From Intoshia linei (taxonomy: Eukaryota > Orthonectida > Rhopaluridae), in the NCBI GenBank assembly GCA_001642005.1, contig LWCA01000363.1, forward strand, positions 1-30,516: a DNA stretch of 30,516 nucleotides, in the 5' to 3' direction. The translations under genes and the position numbers were made by a program. The notes under the pieces were generated by a model. The model saw nothing but the letters and a program-made list of their open reading frames with translations, was not told the DNA's origin and did not search any database. Shown in pieces: positions 21,548-30,516 of the stretch (its first letter is position 1; each line of letters starts with the position of its first letter).

Positions 21548-22767
21548 CTAGCTTGGCAGTTTTGTACTACGTACAAACAGCACCTAGCTCTGCCGAGGGC
21601 ACTCTTTTATTATACCAATAAAATAAATTCACGTTGAAAATTTAATTTAAAAATCCTACTATTAATTATCATCAATCCTTTAAAGGAGTGGTTCCCAAAT
21701 TTGTTTCAGGTGAAACCGTCATATCACATTACTTTTTACTTTAAAGTGAATTTATTCCACTTAATTTTTTGTTTGTTCAAATTTGCGTAAAGAATTTTAA
21801 AAACAATTTTTATCCCATTTTTTGAATTTATTAGACAGAATGTGTGTATAATATTAAAAATAAAGTAAAAACAGTCCAATACTAAAAATTGTCATAAAGG
21901 TGTGAGTTTTGGAAATTGAAATTTATATTATTATATGTAAAAATTGTCATAAATAGCATAAATTCCAGAAAAAATAAAATTAAGAAACCTATTTTGTCAT
22001 TTTCAATGTGATGACATATATTCAGTATCAATTTAATAAATGAACCTATTTTGTTATTTTCAATGTGATGATATATATTCAGTACCAAATTAATAAATAC
22101 TTAAAATACCAATTGTGTATCAATAATTAACTGAATCTTCAATTTATAAACATTTCAGTCAAATTTTACCATTATTGCAAAGGATTGTAATATAACAATG
22201 TTAATAACAAAGTTTTTTTAGTGTCGTTGTTTAGTTTCTTATTTAAATTTGAATGTTTTAATATAATGTTTTGAAAATGAAAATTTGAAATTTAAAAATT
22301 GCGTAGCAATGAAAAAAATTTCGAAGGAATGAATTATATAGATGTTCACCCATATGTCTTTAGTGGAAATGTGTAGACGTACAATGCACATTTTTTTTGA
22401 AATTGTAGGATCAATATTTACATTTTCATTTTTGATTTTTAATTGATTTATTTGAAAAATATTTGGTTGATAATATATTAAAAATTATTTTTTACCGAGA
22501 ATACGTAGATTTCTCAGGTTGAAATTTTGTAAATATATCAACTGAAATAAGCTCTATCAGAATAATCTTTTTTTTAATTTTCGGACCGTTTATTATTTTA
22601 CATTTTTTGTTTTAATAAAATATTTCAGAAAAAAAATATATGAATATTAAAATGCTTTTTTGACCGTGAAGTCGTCACTTATTCGGATTGAAATTTTTAT
22701 GTGTGTTAACATGATACAACTCTACACAGATAAACAAAAATCGCGTCGCATTTTATATATGTTAGGA
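21548..22767 (-). mobile_element. Best-bounded Helitron copy (1.22 kb)
   Basis: The 3' end is CTAG at 21548-21551 with A outside; the hairpin TGTACTACGTACA follows, then CACCTAGCTCTGCCGAGGGC. The 5' end, read on minus, is TCCTAACATATATAAAATGC then GACGCGATTTTTGTTT, ending at 22767, with A outside on that strand. These are Helitron rules: TC start, CTRR end after a short hairpin, insertion between A and T without target duplication. Inside there is a 57-bp tandem duplication (about 21988-22101) and no Rep/helicase coding. Confidence 0.9.
21988..22101. repeat. 57-bp tandem duplication in a Helitron
   Basis: Two units, each beginning CCTATTTTGT and containing TTTTCAATGTGATGA and ATATATTCAGTA, with a few differences. 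The copies at 2180 and 8190 have one unit, so this duplication is private to this insertion. It creates a spurious minus reading frame with a repeated HHIEN peptide. Confidence 0.85.
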
Positions 22768-23106
22768 TTTCTGAGCCTTTATGTTTTAAAAACGACTTTA
22801 AGTTATGTTACTAAAAATCTATAATATGTAATAAATGTATATAATTTTCATGGACCCAGTTGAGAATGGCTGCTCTATTTGACCGAAAATAAAAATTTGA
22901 AATATTGTTAATAATTGAACTATATGATATACTAATGATATATTTAATATATATAATAATATAATTAATTAAATAATTTATTACAAATTAATTTTTATTT
23001 TTAATTATTTTTGAAAATTTAAAAAATATCTATAATTTATGATTCATAGTATCAGATGAGCTGGTACCACTAAAATAATTTTCAGTACTCCATTTGGGAA
23101 CCGTTG

Positions 23107-24729
23107 GGTTAGAACAATGTAATACAACAAATGAATTGTACAAACATAATATGTACAAAAATTTATAATTGCCATTGAACATTGGGGAGGCTTGCAGAGA
23201 TTCAGCAGTAGGTCGTGTCCAGATAAAAAATAAATATAAACGTCCCATGCGAAAAACTGTATTAGAAATAAGGTTTTGTTGAATTATAAAACTATCAATT
23301 TTTTAAATATACGGTAACACATACACAAAAATTCCATTTTATAGTAAGTAAAGGACCATATTGGTAAATTCACTCGAAATGTTTTTTAAGTGCTGATTTT
23401 ATTAATTATTTATCCAAAATATTTTTTACTCATTGAAAGCAGATAGTGAATACACAGTGAATATCAGCACATTCAAAAAGGCAATACCGGTATTTAGAAT
23501 TTTATTTTTTGTGGAATTTAATCTATTTATGACAATTTTTAGGATTATAAACTTATTCTCTCTAATAAATTAAAAAAATGGGATGACAATTTTTTTTAAA
23601 AAACATTACACAATTATTAGACAATTTTATAACCAAAACGACTAATTAACGGGCATGAAATTTTAACACGGTAAATAATAACTCATCAATAATTTTCAGT
23701 TTATTTGCACTTTAATATCATCTCAAACGTCAAAAAATTTTTGTAAACATTGCATTTCATAGGGCGACTCTGGAAAAAGGTTGACTCCATGTCACATCAT
23801 AATTAACGATGATAAAAAATACATAAATGAATAAAAATAAAATACCGAGTCATAACATTTGGATACTACACTCGAAAATTATTTATTGAATGACAACAAT
23901 TTTTTTCATTTCAAATTAAATATTTGTTACTGATACAAAATCAATAACTCTGTATGAAATTTTTGAAATGTCACTTCCTTTTTTTATTAAATTAGTACTG
24001 GTAACTAAAACGTATATTTATTCTCACTGTTTATACACTATTCACACATTTTTCATTTAAAAATTAATATTTAAAACGTATTGTATTCTTTTTTAGTTTA
24101 TAATTGGAAATGTAACATTCACTTGTGTATTTATTTAATGATAAATTGACTAATTAAGATCTACAGCATACAGTAATATGGCGTAAATATCTTTGTTGAG
24201 ATTTTCATGTTTTTAAATTAGATACTTAGACATTACCGTTACAGTTGACGATTCAAGGGTAATTCACGCTTTAATGAATTAAAATTTTCATGTATATTTA
24301 AAATAATCTATACATCTCAGGTAGTTTTTAATGAATAAATTTAATTAAATTTAATCCAATTTTCAAAAAAATATTGTAATGAAATAATCAATGCTTATTG
24401 TGCATTTCACATGCATAATAGTTGTTTATATGAGATGAGGTAATTTGATATGAATCATTATGATTCCTTAATTGCACTAATCGAGGGTTAGCCATATATT
24501 GATTCTCAAACTATGTTAAATTTTAAACAGGTGTTGTCGTTATAAATTTTCTTACCGGGCAATCGAAGGAAAAATTTATGTAAATTTTACAAAGTAAAAA
24601 GAGTGTACATTAAACTATTTACTGGATTACACTGTTCGACAAAATTTCAAACGAAGTCTCGTTTAAATTTTATGTAAATGGGGCCTCATATTTACCAATT
24701 ACTATTTTATTATCCTTATTAACAATAAT
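23107..24729. other. AT-rich intergenic region
   Basis: 1.6 kb with no coding frame, RNA gene or recognised transposon end. Scattered homopolymer runs only. Confidence 0.45.
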
Positions 24730-25505
24730 CTGAAATGGTTAAAAATGTATGTCTGTTTGTTTATGTGTTCCAGTTTATTTAAGAAAGTAAGGTTATTCGA
24801 GTTTTACAAATTCCATATCCTTGTAACAGTTTTTCCATGTGTTTTATCGCAAATTTCAATTTCAGAAATTGAGTCCTTCAAGATTAAAAACTCAATTGTC
24901 CTTTGATTTTAAATTCAAACCCGTTCTAGAATTATAAAAAATACAATTCTAATAAAAAGTTTTAAATTCATCAAAATTATGATAATTTTCAATTTCAAAA
25001 TTTTAATTCTTCACGGCCAAAACACCAAATTACCTTTTTTGTAAAAATTAAGAAAGTTTTTAATTTTATACAACATAAATTCTGCGATTATTTTATTTTT
25101 ATAAGCATTATCATAAATTGCAACATCAAACAAGATAATTTTCACGGTCAAAAACCCAGATTACCCCTTTTTTTAAAAATTAAAACAGCATTAGAATTTT
25201 TTAAAAAACACACATATGATAGTTATATCCTGTTAATGGTGTTAACACACATAAAAAATTTCCTTCTGATTAAGTGTAACTTTAGTATTAATTTTTTTAA
25301 TTCCAAACTATTTTATTAAAAAAAATAATTTTATGATACAGCTTATTCATGTTGATATAAATAGAAAATTTTAACCGCAGAAATCTACGCATTCCCGGTG
25401 AAAAATAATTTTTAATATATTATTAACCAATATTTTTCATGTTTGGATTAAAATTAAAATAGTAAATTCATGTAAAAAATTTAACTTGAAAATCCTACCA
25501 TTCAC
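24730..25505 (+). mobile_element. Helitron piece (plus) with modular repeats
   Basis: It begins near GTCTGTTTGTTTATGTGTTCC, the Helitron 5' region with an eroded tip. Degenerate modules then recur roughly every 100-170 bp, each with a TTC-ACGG-C-AAAA core followed by an A/C-rich ACCxAxATTACC stretch and a T/A-run: AATTGAGTCCTTCAAGATTA (about 24865), TTCTTCACGGCCAAAACACC (about 25010) and TTTTCACGGTCAAAAACCCA (about 25139). It closes with AGAAATCTACGCATTCCCGG (about 25379). No 3' end is found. Confidence 0.7.
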
Positions 25506-25544
25506 ATCGTCTAATTGACTAAATAAAACAATTGTTATCCTATT

Positions 25545-26013
25545 TTTTTTTTGGAAAGAAAATATATGAATATTAAAATGCTTTTTTGACCGTGAAGTCG
25601 TCACTTATTCGGATTGAAATTTTTTGTGTGTGTTAACAGGATACAATTGTAAAACCTGAAAATTTTTTGAAATTCTAGGGCTGTTTTCATTAAAAACAGA
25701 AGGGTAATTGGTGGTTTTGGCCCTGAAGATATAATTTTTTAAATTTAAATTTATGATAATGTTTATGATTTTAAAATCTGCATCAGCGTTTTTAAGTTTT
25801 CCAACTTGTTTGATTCTTAAAAAAAAAGACAACTGGGGTTTTTGACTGGTAAGATGTGAAATTGGGAAGTTGAAATATATCTTAATATACGTCCCGAAAA
25901 AAACTGTAATTGAAATGTGGCCTTTAAAAACTTTTAAGACGGGTAGGTATTTAAATAAAGCATAACACACAGACACACAAACAAAAATCGCGTAGCATAT
26001 TATATAATAGTAT
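25545..26013 (-). mobile_element. Helitron 5' half (minus), opposing the plus piece
   Basis: It shares GTGAAGTCGTCACTTATTCG, GGGCTGTTTTCATTAAAAA, TTTCCAACTTGTTTGATTC and AAAAAACTGTAATTGAAATG with the 20270 and 3650 copies and ends ACAAAAATCGCGTAGCATAT then TATATAATA, the minus-strand 5' terminus. The outermost TC is not preserved. Its long minus open frame (25605-25976) arises from the repeat and has equivalents only as broken frames in the other copies, so I do not call it a gene. Confidence 0.82.
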
Positions 26014-26435
26014 ATGTATATATATTACAGAGTTTCTCATGAATATAAATTTTATTTTTATAAATATAAATATTTTTCAACAATATAAATTTTAAAGTAA
26101 ATACTAGTTAATGTAATTAATATTTGAAGTTTGAAGAAAAAAACAACTGTAGAAGTGATTAATGATAATTTTTAGGGACCTCATTATGATTTTGAGGGCC
26201 TCTTGCATAGCTAGTTCGGCTCTGATATTAATGAATAAAATATATATAAAAACGTTGCACTCGGCGGAGCTAGCTAGTTACTTTAAATTATATTAAATTA
26301 AACACGTAAATAAAACAGATAAGCTACTTAATAATTTTTCAATATTATAGTGTACAATACGTTTCAATTTTATATTTCAAATAAAAAAATATTGTCGTTA
26401 ATGACTTGTAAACAATCATAAATACTAAAGAATAA
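26014..26435. other. hAT and Helitron scraps upstream of a gene
   Basis: It contains a hAT right end (TAGTTCGGCTCTG ending 26224; minus CAGAGCCGAACTA) with no partner, and at about 26255-26277 a GCACTCGGCGGAGCTAGCTAG stretch resembling the Helitron 3' region in plus orientation. The promoter of the following gene must lie here or further upstream; no clear motif. Confidence 0.45.
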
Positions 26436-28122
26436 ATGAAACTTACAAAAAACGCAAAAATACAAAAAAAAACATGGGTAAATCCATTAGAATTTGATTT
26501 TGAAGATTATTTAAGATTCACAGCAACAAAAGTAAAAGTATTGTAGATTTTATTAAAAAAAATTTTAGAAATTAGATTTTTTACCTGGGATATTTCATTT
26601 TTTTGATCAAAAAGATGATAAAGCGATTGAAAAAGATAAATTGGAAAAATTAAAATTAAATCTAAAAGGAAATTTAAAGTTTACAATAATTGATGAACCC
26701 AAATCGTAAAATTTTAATTTTAAAAATAAAAAATTGTGTAAAAGTTGCAATTAATAAATTCTATTTTTTAGAAAACTAGAATCAAAAAGACAGGAAATAA
26801 TTGATAAATTAAAAAAAGAAAATAAATTTGTTTCAGGGCTTTGGAATCCTAAATGTGTACTTTTAGGAGGTTTGGGAAATGAACCAGACGTAGAAGGTAA
26901 TTTTTGGTATACATTTTAATTCTCGCAACTTAATAGTGCAAAAAAACTTTCTTAAAAATTATGTTTAAAATATTTAAAATTTGGTGAAAAAATCAATAAT
27001 ATTTATTAATTGGCAAAATCCAGGATTATATCGCTCAAATGAATGTTTGCAGTAGAAAACATTACATTTTTCGCTTTAAAAAGTCAATTTTTTATTATAT
27101 AGGGTTAATAAAAATTTTCCCTTTATGATACACATTGCAGTGTTCTTCAAACTGTATGCCGAGTAAGACCTAGAATCTAAGACTACATGAAACAAAATTT
27201 GGCGACCTCTGATATACTGTATTATGATGATTAATAATGTATAATAAATAATCTAAATATATTTTAGATATTGCATTTTCTGATGAATCTAGTCAAGACT
27301 CTGTTGTAGATGAAAAAGAAAATTTACAAGATCAATTATTTTTATTGGGAAATAGAGAATCTAAAAGATCCAAATCGTTTCATAAACAATCGTTAGAATC
27401 TGATGCATACAAGGTATCATTACTTATATAAAATTCAATGTATATATCAGGGATACCATCCTCGTGGTGGTGAAATTAATTTAGTCTAGACCCTTGGAGA
27501 GATGAGTAGGAGTATCATATTACGTATCGTTTGTAACATTTTTTAAGGGACTATTTTTATTTTCGGATGGTGTCCGAGAATTGTAGGTTCGGCTCTGCAC
27601 ATTCACTTGCTTCAGAGTTTGTTGTATATAACGTGTTACTCTTTTTTAAATGTGGTAATTGTAGGAATTGAATCAAAGAAAAACTGAGAAAGATGTTGTA
27701 TATGAAATTCAACAAACCCTAAATTATATTTGGCAAGTTTTTCAAATTGATTCAATGGAATATAAAATGAATATGGCGTCCAAATATAACTCTGAAGCGT
27801 TCGAACCTATTCGAAATCAAGTTGGTTTAATAGCTAATTAATGACCTTCATTATAGGCAATTCAAATATGGAATTATTTAACACATTTAGTTAAACAACG
27901 TGAAAGATTATTAGATAAATACAAAACTTTTGAAATTGAGGCATCAAATCCGTTCAGATTTTATGAAAAAAGTAAATCATCACCTTTTAAAATTAATTAA
28001 AATTAACGACTAATAATTTGACAATTTTAGATGGATACAAAAAAAGAATAATTGAAAATAAACTGAGAGACTATTTTGACAATGTAATACCAAAATATAT
28101 AAACACGTGTACAAATATGTAA
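26436..28122 (+). CDS. Seven-exon gene, charged coiled-coil-like protein
   Basis: Exons: 26436-26531, 26569-26705, 26772-26896, 27268-27413, 27665-27820, 27857-27971 and 28031-28122; all GT-AG with consistent phases (0, 2, 1, 0, 0, 1), giving 288 aa ending in TAA. An in-frame TAA directly precedes the ATG, so this start is natural unless an upstream exon is missed. Residues 14-26 are WVNPLEFDFEDYL; 101-119 are LWNPKCVLLGGLGNEPDVE; 120-168 are acidic and serine-rich; 169-288 are helical and charged, including AIQIWNYLTHLVKQRERLL and FEIEASNPFRFYEK. There is no signal peptide or membrane segment, so it is probably cytoplasmic. The C-terminal pattern loosely recalls CCDC87-type coiled-coil proteins of cilia or sperm, but I cannot confirm this from memory. 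Introns of 37, 66, 371, 251, 36 and 59 nt include two extremely short ones. Confidence 0.75.
27448..27597. mobile_element. Possible hAT remnant in intron 4
   Basis: CAGGGATACCATCC on the left and, on minus, CAGAGCCGAACCTAC on the right have hAT-type tips, and the segment is GC-richer than the flanking intron. Octamers outside do not match and the inverted pairing is weak. It lies wholly within the intron 27414-27664. Confidence 0.3.
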
Positions 28123-28721
28123 TGTATACGTTCGAGGTTTGTCAAATGTCGTAAAACAATTCGTCATTTTTGGATAATTTAGTGCTCCACATTAATCCTT
28201 AAAAAATCTCAGTCCTCACCAAAAACTTCATCAACGTCAAACCCCACTAGTGGGCCCATCCCACTGTTAGGAAACACTGGCGGATTATTGCCTGTAAACA
28301 ATATTTTAACAATGGTAGTTAAATTTATATTTTTAATCGCGATTCACGACAATTCGAATATTAAAATAAGAATACAATATCCATAACTTAACATAACTCA
28401 TGTATGCTAATTATTAGCCTAATAGGGATCCAACTACTAGACTTAAACACTTGGTATTGTGAAAAATTCGTTAATAAATATTGTTTGTGTAATTGTTTGT
28501 GTCTGGTCACAACGGTTGAGAAACAGGCATGCATTGCACAATGTACAGTGTTGATCATAAGATTATAATAATTGCTTTTTACATATTCTTTTGTTACTAA
28601 TTTACTAATGAGTAGATGAAATTAAATAAAATATAAGTTAAATATAATACGTAGTTAATAATAAGTTAAGAAAATAAATAAAATATAAGTTACACATATA
28701 TTTATGTTTAATGGGAATTAA
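28123..28721. other. Intergenic between coiled-coil gene and Tc1 remnant
   Basis: It includes a perfect 12-bp palindrome CCCACTAGTGGG (28243-28254) in a GC-richer patch. A possible Tc1-type tip, CAGTGTTGATCATAAG, follows TA at 28544-28545. Two direct copies of AAATAAAATATAAGTTA (about 28623-28640 and 28677-28692) lie before the transposase remnant. No poly(A) signal for the preceding gene stands out. Confidence 0.4.
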
Positions 28722-29847
28722 TTAATATTTTGTAACACATCCTTTAGCATGTATGAGAGCCATAATTCTCCGTGGCATACTATTAATACAGTCTTTTGCC
28801 AGTTTTTTCAAATTAGGAGAATTGTTCTATACTGTATGTAAGCGAATAATCAGTTATGATTTTGATTTTATTGGAATTCTATGAATTTCCTTTTTCAATT
28901 GTGCCCACATATTTTCGATTGGGTTCATATCTGGGGAATTCCCGGGCCATTCAAGAACGGTAATCCTTTCATTTTATAAATATGAAGTTACAGATTTGGC
29001 TTTGGGACATGGAGCGGAATCATGTTAGAATATATACTTCTGATCAATGTGCCGTTGTGTCATTTCATCAAAAAAATTGTTTAATACATTTTTATAGGTA
29101 TGCTGGTTCATTATACCTTCACAAATCTGTAATTCACCCATTCCCACAAAAGTTATAGCCCCAAACCATTACTTTTGTTGGAAAATTTTACTGTTTGTAT
29201 GATGCATTCTGGCCTTGATGATTCGCATGATTTTCTGTGCACATTTTTACATTGGTTACCCATCACACAAATCATTGATTCGTCCGAAAAAATAACCTAT
29301 AAAATTACAAATTAGGTGGTTTTTTATTAATTAGTACAAAATTAATGAATATAATATAATACAATTTATTTTAACTTATTAATAAATAACCTCATTCCAT
29401 TTATGTTCATTCCAATTTTCATGACTTTTTGCCCATAAAAACCTTGTTTTTTTCATTGTCTCAGTAAGTAAGGAGGGATTTTTTTGTTTTTCGGTAAGAT
29501 GTGTAAGCTGCCTCCAATAGTCTACAATTAACAGTTAACCTTGACACATTAACATTTTGAGTTTGTAATTTTCTAGAGATTTCAGCGCAGCTAGAATTTC
29601 TATTTTCTACAGCTGTTCTGAGTATAACTCGGTCTGTTCTTTGATTCGTGGATTTTTTTGTACCATACCTTTTTCTGTATAAATTACTACTTTGTTCAGA
29701 TTTCGACATATTTTTTTTTATAATGGATACAGCTGACTGAGACACACCACACATTTGTGCAATTTTGTGTTGACTGTAATCAGATTTTTCTAGCAAGGAG
29801 ATTATATGACTTTTTGTTTGGGAAAAAATATCCTTACTTTGGCCCAT
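28722..29847 (-). pseudogene. Tc1-like DD34E transposase, decayed
   Basis: The N-terminal frame from the ATG at 29847 carries a paired-type helix-turn-helix (QHKIAQMCGVSQSAVSIIKK) and VSRLTVN. A 4-base tandem duplication (ACTT repeated near 29466-29473) breaks the frame at KKSLLT. A 94-nt GT-AG segment (29390-29297) follows WNE and precedes VIFSDES, which holds the first catalytic Asp (29284-29282). Two frame changes lie around MVWG (about 29165). The second Asp is in HDSAPC (29021-29019) and the Glu in WPGNSPDMNPIE (28916-28914), with 34 codons between: DD34E. In-frame stops replace the residue before HDSAPC, one after TSYL, and two near the end (28821-28852). The protein end GCVTKY is followed by TAA. 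The family cuts and pastes DNA into TA sites; this copy cannot be active. Confidence 0.92.
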
Positions 29848-30116
29848 TTTAAATTATCAAATTTTGAATTTTAAAATTAAATTTCTGAAAGAGAACGATA
29901 TTAACCCTTACGAGACAATAACACGTATACATGCAAAAAAGTACAATCATAAATTTACTATTGTTTGCCGGCATGCAAAAAAAATCAACTGATAAATTTA
30001 AATTATTTGCATACAAACAAAAATAAGACGGTACATATGTCAATTGTGAACAAATTATTACTCATCAAATATGAGTACAAAATTAATTTTATTACCACTG
30101 TTTACATAGTGTCAAC
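29848..30116. other. Upstream flank of the Tc1 remnant
   Basis: AT-rich; overlapping short frames on both strands are not convincing. No right-hand Tc1 inverted end matching the candidate tip at 28546 was found before the window ends. Confidence 0.4.
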
Positions 30117-30436
30117 AATAAAATATTACTTTATGAAGGGATATTTCAGTTTTTGCGCATTAGATTAAAATGTTCCTATCTTTACCCTTATTGAGTTAAT
30201 AAATTGTATATTTTTAATATAATTAAACTGTACATAATAATGCTAAAATTAATTTTTTTGGTCAATTATATCAAAAATTATAATATTATTTTTTTGAGGA
30301 GTATTTCAGTTTTTGTGCATTAGATAAAATGTTCTTACCCTTTACCTTTATTGAATGAAACTATCTTAAATTTTTAATAAAATTAAACTGTACATAATGA
30401 TATAAAATGTAATTTTTTTGGTTGATTAATTAATTA
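30117..30436. repeat. Tandem repeat of about 160 bp, two units
   Basis: TATTTCAGTTTTTGxGCATTAGAT occurs at 30142 and 30302, and AATTAAACTGTACATAATxAT recurs about 160 bp apart (30222 and 30383). The units are roughly 80 percent alike by eye. It may continue as subterminal repeats of the Tc1 element or be an independent satellite fragment; the window ends soon after. Confidence 0.8.
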
Positions 30437-30516
30437 ATTAAATAGTTTTTAGATATATAACAAGAATTAAGCATCAATTTAAGTACTGTTATTTTAAATT
30501 TGTTTTATTATTATTA

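Larger units (their letters stand above)
21319..23106. mobile_element. hAT element with TSD GGTTAGAA, holding a Helitron
   Basis: GGTTAGAA is duplicated exactly at 21311-21318 and 23107-23114. The ends, CAGAGATTACCAACAT and on minus CAACGGTTCCCAAATG, match at 9 of the first 13 positions, and the inner GTTGGTACCCC on the left pairs with AGTGGTACCAG on the right arm (minus). A complete Helitron (21548-22767) makes up two thirds of it. No transposase is visible. Confidence 0.8.

Noticed and set aside
21882-22088. Minus frame with repeated HHIEN peptide
   Set aside because: The repetition comes from the 57-bp tandem duplication in a Helitron; it is not a repeat protein.
25605-25976. 123-codon minus open frame
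   Set aside because: It lies entirely in Helitron repeat sequence; the same region in the copies at 3650, 8250 and 20300 is broken by stops and indels, and the peptide has no motif.
28546-30393. CAGTGTTGATCATAAG paired with ACTGTACAT as Tc1 inverted ends
   Set aside because: Only CAGT plus the TA flank agree; the inner bases do not pair, so element boundaries cannot be claimed.
1-30516. tRNA, rRNA genes or CRISPR arrays
   Set aside because: No clover-leaf with the GTTCRA/TGGC-type boxes, no rRNA-like conserved blocks and no regularly spaced identical repeats were seen; the repeats present are transposon-derived or tandem duplications.

Overview
The window looks like nuclear DNA from an invertebrate animal. 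It is very AT-rich (about three quarters by eye), has spliced genes with GT-AG introns and AATAAA poly(A) signals, carries a metazoan-only gene (ephrin), and is packed with eukaryotic DNA transposons (hAT, Helitron, piggyBac, Tc1). I see no bacterial or organellar features. The species cannot be fixed from the sequence. The Helitron ends resemble those known from insects, but some inferred introns (36-37 nt, perhaps 28 nt) are shorter than is usual for insects.

Layout. 1-116: edge of a BED zinc finger (minus), probably hAT-derived. 1939-4205: four-level transposon nest (Helitron end > hAT > Helitron > hAT with a 177-bp tandem duplication). 4387-4569: exon-like ORF of unknown identity. 5135-5768: small secreted, cysteine-rich, glycosylated-looking gene on plus, possibly broken. 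5912-7505: piggyBac and hAT MITEs. 8190-8990: two colliding Helitrons that end next to the ephrin poly(A) signal. 9036-16666: divergent ephrin gene on minus with three coding exons (320 aa); its 6.4-kb first intron contains two hAT insertions with target duplications, a third hAT MITE and a Helitron piece. 19290-23106 and 24730-26013: further Helitron and hAT complexes. 26436-28122: seven-exon gene on plus for a 288-aa charged, coiled-coil-like protein. 28722-29847: decayed Tc1-like DD34E transposase on minus. 30117-30436: tandem repeat of about 160 bp.

The three host-type genes show no obvious functional link. The ephrin would be a membrane-tethered Eph-receptor ligand, the 5.1-kb gene a secreted protein, and the 26.4-kb gene an intracellular coiled-coil protein. 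The dominant story is transposon accumulation: at least five hAT insertions carry recognisable 8-bp target duplications, and one Helitron family (CTAG 3' end after a TGTAC/GTACA hairpin, TC 5' end, insertion between A and T) is present in about ten pieces in both orientations, including two 5'-ends-outward inverted pairs.
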